A model generated the notes under the pieces. That model had not been told where the DNA came from. It saw only the letters and a list, made by a program, of their open reading frames with translations, and did no database searches. DNA of 64,000 nucleotides from Brienomyrus brachyistius (Eukaryota; Chordata; Actinopteri; Osteoglossiformes; Mormyridae): positions 16,275,191 through 16,339,190 of the forward strand of contig NC_064540.1 of NCBI RefSeq assembly GCF_023856365.1, in the 5' to 3' direction. Every line of letters begins with the position of its first letter. The first letter of the stretch is position 1. Positions 57,751 to 64,000 of this stretch are shown piece by piece. The position numbers and the translations under genes were made by a program.

Positions 57751-58959
57751 TATATGAACAAATGTATTGGGGCACTTGGCTATTACACCTACAGGATCTT
57801 TTATGACATCACATTCTAAATCCATAGGCATCAATATGGAGCTGGTCCCCGCTTTGCAGCTATAACAGCTGGCACTCTTCTGGGAAGGATTTCCACATGA
57901 TTATGTCTGTGAGAATTTTTGTCAATTCATCCAGAAGAGCATTTGTGAGGTTAGGTACTGATGTTGGACATGAAGGCCTGGCTCGCAATCTCCGTTTTAG
58001 TTCATCCCAAATGTGTTGGATGCGGTTGAGGTCAGGACCAATCAGGTTCTTCCATACAAAACTCACCCAACCATGTCTTTATGGACCATGCAGTGAGTAC
58101 TGGGGCACAGTCATGCTGGAACAGAAAAGGGCCTTCCCCAAACTGTTCCCACGGAGACGGAGGTATATAATTGTCCAAAATGTCTTGGTTTGCGAAAGCA
58201 TTAATAGTTCCCTTCCCGGCAACTCAGGCCTGAAAAACAACCCCATACCATTATCCCTCCTCCAAACTTTACAGTTGGCACAATGCAGGCAGGCAGGAAA
58301 CATTCTCCTGGCATCCACCAGACTTGTCCATCAGACTGCCAACCAGAGAAATGTGATTCGTTACTCCACAAAACACGTTTCTACTGCTCCAGAGTCCAAT
58401 GGCTGTGTGCTTTACACCACTGCATCCGACGCTTGGTGTTGCGTTTCGTGACATAAGGCTTGAATGCAGCTGCTTGGCCATGGAAGCCCATTCCATGAAG
58501 CTCACAGTACACAGCTTGTGCTGGGGTTAATACCAGAGGAAGTATGAAACTCTGCAGTTATTAAGTCAACAAAACATTGGCAACTTTTACAAACTATGTA
58601 CCTCAGCACTCAGTAACCCTGCTTTGTTACTCTTTGTGTTCTGCCACTGAGCTGAGTTTTTCTTGTTTATAAACACTTCCACTTTGCAATTATACCACTT
58701 ACAGCAGACCGTGTAATACCTAGCAGGGAATAATTTCACAAACTGACTTATTGCAAACGTGGCACTCTATGACAGTACCATGCTTGAATTCACTGCGCTC
58801 ATCACAACACAAAAACACAACCCATTCTTTCCCAAATGTTTGTAAACCTGACTGCGTGGCTAGGTGCGTGATCTTATACAGCTGTGGCAGTGGGTCTGAA
58901 GGAAATACCTGAATTCAGTCACTGAGAGGTACAGTAATACTTTTGTCCATACACTGTAT
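57751..58959 (-). mobile_element. near full-length Tc1-like element, frameshifted
   Basis: The left end TATATGAACAAATGTATTGG and the right end, read in reverse as TACAGTGTATGGACAAAAGT, are imperfect terminal inverted repeats. The length is about 1.2 kb, as expected for Tc1-like elements. Minus-strand pieces in different frames show the transposase: 58269-58505 ([18 protein letters not shown]), 58079-58318, and 57860-58066 (DLNRIQHIWDELKRRLRARP), the last being the C-terminal NPIEHLWDEL region. Stops and frameshifts show a dead copy. Confidence 0.88.
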
Positions 58960-58964
58960 GTGTA

Positions 58965-59200
58965 AATTACCTCCCTTATAGGTAGCATAGAATACATACA
59001 AGGAGTGCCTCTCTTATACTTAGAACAGACTACATATATTAAATGGTACCCCTACTGTATATGTAGAATAGAATATGTACAGTATATAGAATACCCCATA
59101 ACTGGAATACAATACATGCGTAGAATACCTCCCAATATGTAGAATAGAATTCATAAATGCAATGCCTTCCCATACATATAATACGACACATACATAGAAT
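58965..59200. repeat. degenerate tandem array with TAGAA words, right part
   Basis: Units such as GTAGAATAGAATATGTACAG, TAGAATACCTCCCAATATG and CATAGAATACC continue the array left of the Tc1-like element. Confidence 0.7.
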
Positions 59201-59342
59201 ACCATGTTGAATATCTCATGTAATTTATTGAGTAATGCAGTGAAAGTGAAAAAAACATCTGCGCATCGTAAAGTCATATATTGTAACACAAACCATCGTA
59301 ACCCGTGGAATGTCTGAAAATGCGTAGAAATCTCCCCTTATA

Positions 59343-59480
59343 AAGATAAAAGATAAAGATGCTTTATTGTCATTGCACAGCTACAATGAGATATTGTTTG
59401 GAGCACCAGCAGATACACAAAATTTCCAATAAAATCCAAAGAATAAAATATGTACACACACACACACACATACAGTATAC
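59343..59480 (-). mobile_element. probable LINE 3'-end fragment plus CA tract
   Basis: AAGATAAAGATGCTTTATTG, then TCATTGCACAGCTACAATGA, matches a common 3' end of fish LINEs in reverse orientation. A CA tract lies at 59455-59471. Confidence 0.5.
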
Positions 59481-60103
59481 ACACATTCACAGTGAATAAG
59501 GTGCTGCTAAATTAGGGCAATATCTACCTTATGTTGATGGTGCAAGGGAACAGACAGTACGATTACAACAGCTCTCTAAGCAGTTTTACCATGACAGTGC
59601 TAGAAGTAGGATGCACATCATTTCAAGCTGAAAAGGACTTATATGCACATAATTCATGATGATGGCATCCCTATCTGAGTTTCCTTAAAATAACATTTAA
59701 ATCCCACTGGTAACAATTACACAGTTGAGGAATCAAGGTGAAATTTGCTGCTGGCAGCTGTAGTCTCAGGGCATTTTATTACAGGAAGCATATTAGGTCC
59801 GATCACAATTTCCCTGCACAGTGCCCATGACATGTGTCTGCACCTGAGTCCCTCGTGTGGGAACCGTCGCATTGCATGTGTTGTGTGGGGCTCGATGACA
59901 GCACAGCAGATGCTCTGTGGATATGTTAGTGTTGGGAGGATGAAGATGGACGATCTGGAGGTTGAGTAACTTAGCAATGTTACATTATCAGAAATGTTTC
60001 TTTTATACTTGTCGTTACGGTGCTGTTGGAATGGAGTTTTTTCCTTGTTTTTAACTGATTGAAGTAAATAAGTATTTGATTTAATTCAGTCATCGGGGGT
60101 GGG
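59481..60103. other. unassigned DNA
   Basis: Frames at 59717-59977 are open on both strands (74 and 86 codons) with no domain recognised. I leave them uncalled. Confidence 0.4.
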
Positions 60104-61020
60104 GGGGGGGTGTTTCACGAAACAGGATTAAGGGAAAGTTTGACTTATTTCGCCAAGTGTTACAGTCCCCTGTCTAGGGTTGGAGACCAACGGAAAAGGG
60201 GAGACGAGACAAGCGGGGAATAGGGAAAGGGTACACAGGAAACAAGAGGGATATTTTTTTATGTTTTTTATTTTTCACAAACACCAGGTGTAACAGACTT
60301 CGGGAGTGACGATGGCCAAAACAACAAACAAAACACTGCTACCGAACGAAACCCAATCTAAGCTAATACTACGTGAGATAAACAAATTACAAACAAAACA
60401 AAAATACTAACTCCTAGCTCCCTAACCAAACCAACAATAAATCACCACGTCTCGCAAAAACAAAAAGGCAGTCACTCCTTACACACCTAGTTATGAACAC
60501 ACGCAGCAAGCACACAAACCCCGAGCAACGGAGGGAGAAGGCAAAGGGTCGTCGAAAACAGGCAAAGGGTCAAACCAGAAAAACAACAAACCAGGGCAGA
60601 AGTACCGAAAAAGGGCGAAGCGAAAATCAAAAACCAAAACTGTCATACACAAGCAATCAAACCAATCAACAATCCAATAATAAATCAAGCAATGAACAAA
60701 GCTTTCGAGGTGTGCGATCTGTGGCCTTTTCTTTGCAGAAACAGGAAGTAGCGCCGAAGACAGGGGGTGTGACCAGGTCTTGGAAGAGGAACCGAAGGTA
60801 GCAACCGGCGAATGGCGACGAGGACGAGAAGTCTGGAGAATCTGCCAGGACCTCCTGCAAACACTGACGGCACGTTACACTTACGGCATGCAACAACAAG
60901 TCTTGCTCATTTAAGTGGGAGTTCCGTTCCATCAACGTGTTTTACATGAATCCCCGCTGAGCTACCAAGGCAACTTAGGCGAGTGATCAAGTCTGCTCCG
61001 GACCAGGTTAACTGTCTGAC
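60104..61020. repeat. possible composite repeat region
   Basis: GGTGTTTCACGAAACAGGAT at 60109 resembles the terminal end of the foldback MITE at 10992. It is followed by A-rich, low-GT sequence (AACAAACAAAACACTG, CAAACAAAACAAAAATAC) up to about 60700, unlike the surroundings, as in fish non-autonomous element interiors. The right end is not found. Confidence 0.35.
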
Positions 61021-62083
61021 TTTCTTAAACGTTGTCTCAAAGAACGTCCAAAGTGTGGGAACAGATTCCCAAAAGATCGTTCCTCTGGATGAAATTCCAC
61101 GCTCTCAGTACTCATGGCATGTAATAAATATAATGAAGCCTATAAAATGACGTCTCAGCAATCCGATTAATTCCAAAATAAGTAAAATAAAAGCGAACCC
61201 ATATTACAAAGGTGAACCATGAAATGCAACGACTGAAAACGAAAAACCCGTTAAAATAATATGAACAGGAAGATACTTTTATATTTTGTTTAGTTAGTCT
61301 ACTTTGAAAGTTTATCAGTAAAATGCAAAGACAAGATACGATTATTTGTGCAGAACATTTCACATGGATGCAATTTAAAGTATTTAAAGCTTTAGTGGAA
61401 CAACATGAGGCTAAGTTTAGAGATACCACTAGCTTGAGTCTGACTTTTTCGGGAAAGTCTGGCTTTCTTTAGCTACATAGGAATAGTCCCCTGTACTCAC
61501 TCATAGAGTTACTGCTTTAAAGTGACTTCCTGATTGTAACATTAAGAAAATCTATGCTGCTGATGCATATAAGGCAATATGGTCACTATACCCATCCTTA
61601 ATGTAATAACAAATTCACATACATCTGCAAAGTAATGATTATTTGATGAGTGTGTTATTGACTATTGAGCTTCAACAATTTCATTATATTACATCCTTCA
61701 CTGTAGAGGAATGAACTCAGCGTATCAAACTCACTCAAAGCAGAGCCAGGGTAAGTGAACGCCATGATTCAGATGGAGAGAGTTAATTGAGCAGAAAAAG
61801 GACAGATTTCACTAGGAATTCACTTTGAATGGATTTCGCAAGGCCAAGATCAATGATTAAATTTCAAGCGAATATCTAAATTGGCTGAGTCTTTTTGCAT
61901 ATATAGTGGTTATGATTAGGCAATATTAAATGACACAAAAATTTATAAAACTTGGTATAATATGCATTAAAGTTGTTTAAAATTTAATTTCAACAGCTTT
62001 TCACAAGATATTTCATTTTTACTAAGCATTAATGCTAAATTATCAGTATTCTACGGAACGCAGTGTCTAATCTATAAATGTAC

Positions 62084-62162
62084 CTTTAAATACCAGAATG
62101 GAGTATTAAAGATTAGTTCTTCTTGAGCAAGTCTTTTCAGCAAGTAGGTCTGATTCAGCGAT
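62084..62162 (+). repeat. left arm of a 79-bp inverted repeat
   Basis: This arm is the reverse complement of 63543-63621 with one mismatch. It starts CTTTAAATACCAGAATGGAG and ends GTCTGATTCAGCGAT. The arms are 1.38 kb apart. Confidence 0.95.
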
Positions 62163-62452
62163 CCCGTTGATGGGGACCGTTTAATTAGCCTGTGTCTTCT
62201 GCATGCGCCGGTGCTGAGCTTGCAGCCCTGTAACCCCGAGTCCCATTCAGCACCACTGCGGCATTTGGTCACTCAAGTAGAGAAAAGCAGCAATAACTGA
62301 TTGCCTGAATGAATTATCACATAAAACTGCACGAAATATCTAAACAGCTCAACGTAAGCAAGGAACACGGTGAAACACAAGAAAGCATAAGATCAGTGCT
62401 ACAGCACAGCTTCTAACGGAAAATGGTAATTTCACCCAAATGATATATATAT

Positions 62453-62950
62453 ATGAATACATCAAATTCAACAAGTACTGCAAATCAAATGGAAGATATG
62501 TTCCAGCAAGATGTGACATTTATAGTGTTTACATGCATTTTTATTAACCTCTTAGTATGCAGAGCAAGATCCTGCTGTAAATACAGCAGTCAGCTGCTTC
62601 CGGAGGGGAGCTCCGGAAGTTCAGCTACTTCTGCTGGGTGGGGGGGCTGTGGATGACTTCCATCAGAACCAGTCAGCTCCATCAGATCCATATTGCTATA
62701 CCACTGCAACAGTTTTTAGGTCATAAACCAATCGACCAATCATGGAAAAGGGTATATAAAGCTGTTTTTATAATTAAAATAATCATGGCCAATAGCACGA
62801 GTACTGAACACATCGAGATATCAGATGGCATTTTTGCAGATCGTTATACCTCCTTTAATTCACACGTCAGCCGTTGGTTTTCTGCAATAGGAGACAAACA
62901 CCTGATATGCATATACGTTTTATTCACTTGCGCTAATAGATGTTTATGAA
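62453..62950 (+). pseudogene. possible remnant(s) of an odorant-receptor-like N-terminus
   Basis: The frame from ATG 62453 begins MNTSNSTSTANQMEDMF and continues with a hydrophobic FIVFTCIFINLLVC. This resembles the Asn/Ser/Thr-rich start and first membrane helix of fish odorant receptors. It then runs into unrelated sequence. A second start at 62784 reads MANSTSTEHIE. No full receptor is present. The match is weak and could be chance. Confidence 0.22.
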
Positions 62951-63339
62951 GTATATATATAAAATCCTGCACTGGCATAGCCACTTAAAATACTAGCTTT
63001 TCTTCAAAGACAACATGTCTCCTAGGCTAACTTTCAAATAGTGGATTTCAAATAGGGGGTCAAAGGTTTAACGGCCACTGAGAAAGCCCCACACTGGGAC
63101 ACATTAGCTCCCTGCCCGCAGTGACATTTGTCATTTTGCACGAAGGACTCGTCGTCTGTCCCCTCAAGGCGAGCTCGCCACGTCCGTCCTGCCGCTGAGC
63201 TGAAAGTGGTGCCTCAGCGTGACCGAGAAGGAACGGACTTCTGGAACCGCAGTATGGTTAAAGGGAAAACTGCTGCGTTAAATGAATTCTTCTCTAATGG
63301 ATTTGAAAATAAAACAAATGGAAATCAAACAGATAAGGA

Positions 63340-63545
63340 ACATTTTATAAGGTTTACTGGTAACACTTTACTTGAAGGAACACAAATACTTAGGAGTAAC
63401 TCAGCTCTTGCTGAAGTACAAATCATGAACAAATATAGTAACTACTTGAGATAAAAGATGATCATTAATGATGAACAAACATAATAGTGTCACTTGTGTT
63501 ATTCATTACTTGTTCTTTCAGTAGTTCCTTAGTAATTCCTTTATC
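63340..63545. repeat. interspersed repeat piece, copy A of a local duplication
   Basis: GGTAACACTTTACTTGAAGG is a frequent fish repeat word. Sequence 63430-63540 (AGTAACTACTTGAGATAAAAG ... TTTCAGTAGTTCCTTAG) recurs in diverged form at 63649-63759. Confidence 0.65.
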
Positions 63546-63621
63546 GCTGAATCAGACCTACTTGCTGAAAAGCCTTGCTCAAGAAGAACTAATCTTTAAT
63601 ACTCCATTCTGGTATTTAAAG
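63543..63621 (-). repeat. right arm of a 79-bp inverted repeat
   Basis: The reverse complement of 62084-62162 with one mismatch in 79. It sits between the two diverged direct copies at 63430 and 63649. Confidence 0.95.
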
Positions 63622-63648
63622 ATTTTACAGAATTCACAGATATACTAT

Positions 63649-63759
63649 CAAATATAGGAACTGCTTGGGATAAAAGATGCATCATTATTTGTTAATGATG
63701 AACAGTACATTGCTTATGTTAATCAGTATTTGCTTTTTCAGTAGTTCCTTCAGTACTTC
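63649..63759. repeat. copy B of the local duplication
   Basis: CAAATATAGGAACTGCTTGG, then GATAAAAGATGCATCATT and TTTTTCAGTAGTTCCTTCAG, parallels copy A at 63430-63540. Confidence 0.65.
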
Positions 63760-63798
63760 TCAAAGTTTTAGATAATTAACAGATATACTAAAAATATA

Positions 63799-64000
63799 TA
63801 CCGCCCGGCCAAAAAAAAGTCATTTGAATTTTTCATTGGACCGCCTTTAGCTTTGATTTTGGCGGACATTTGTCATGGCATTTTTTCCACGAGCTTATGC
63901 AACATCTCACCCTCTATTTTCATACAGAATTGCCTTCATTTCTCACAAAGATCCTGTACTGACAAGTGAGTTGAAGCACTCCATAAAGCCTCCTTCAGCA
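63799..64000 (-). mobile_element. Tc1/mariner-like element, truncated by the window edge
   Basis: The terminal sequence ACCGCCCGGCCAAAAAAAAG is followed by GGACCGCCTTTAGCTTTGAT. Read on the minus strand, the latter encodes AKIKAKGGP, the usual C-terminus of a Tc1-like transposase, preceded by GEMLHKLVEKMP. A stop inside this segment suggests decay. The rest lies beyond position 64000. Confidence 0.75.

Noticed and set aside
57897..58451. 184-codon plus-strand frame
   Set aside because: It is antisense to the Tc1-like transposase relic, which is read on the minus strand.
60493..60801. 102-codon Lys/Gln/Arg-rich frame
   Set aside because: It lies in A-rich, repeat-like sequence and the composition alone explains the openness.
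1..64000. CRISPR array, prokaryotic operon, phage or defence system
   Set aside because: Repeats are microsatellites, minisatellites or transposons without spacer structure, and the only clear gene is a spliced vertebrate gene.
1..64000. Functional tRNA or rRNA genes
   Set aside because: The only tRNA-like boxes are in SINE heads (9600, 43957, 52349). No cloverleaf or rRNA segment was recognised.

Overview
This window is vertebrate nuclear DNA, almost certainly from a ray-finned (teleost) fish. The evidence is a spliced multi-exon gene with GT-AG introns, abundant Tc1/mariner relics, palindromic MITEs, tRNA-headed SINEs that end in GGAT repeats, and many microsatellites. I see no bacterial-type operon, phage, CRISPR array or compact novel system.

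The one clear protein gene is chl1 (close homolog of L1), a neural cell-adhesion receptor of the L1 family, on the + strand. I could trace 27 coding exons from the signal-peptide exon (ATG at 30788) to a TGA ending at 53177. Exon phases join consistently and the lengths sum to 3768 nt, giving 1255 residues plus stop. The layout is signal peptide, six Ig domains, five FN3 domains, one membrane segment and a short cytoplasmic tail with an HPD tripeptide and an ankyrin-type motif (FIGEY). Each extracellular domain is encoded by two exons. Compared with mammalian CHL1 as I remember it, this copy has a complete fifth FN3 domain, an RGD tripeptide in Ig6 where mammals have DGEA, and a short 36-nt linker exon between Ig2 and Ig3.

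Region by region: 1-24.3 kb is non-coding upstream DNA holding a 32-bp and a 66-bp minisatellite, a SINE inside a TA tract, a foldback MITE and simple repeats. A CpG-rich patch at 24.3-24.5 kb ending in a donor-like site may be a promoter or non-coding first exon of chl1. The 24.5-30.8 kb stretch is intron-like with a Tc1-like relic. The chl1 coding exons fill 30.8-53.2 kb, with MITEs, SINEs and Tc1-derived pieces in the introns. A long AT-rich 3' UTR probably runs to about 56.0 kb. From 56 to 64 kb the DNA is repeat-rich: an unrecognised minus-strand exon-like ORF, a frameshifted Tc1-like element inserted in a degenerate tandem array, a 79-bp near-perfect inverted repeat, and the start of another Tc1-like element cut by the window edge.

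Most other open frames are chance frames, repeat-derived frames or antisense shadows. All homology calls rest on recall and pattern recognition, not on a database search.
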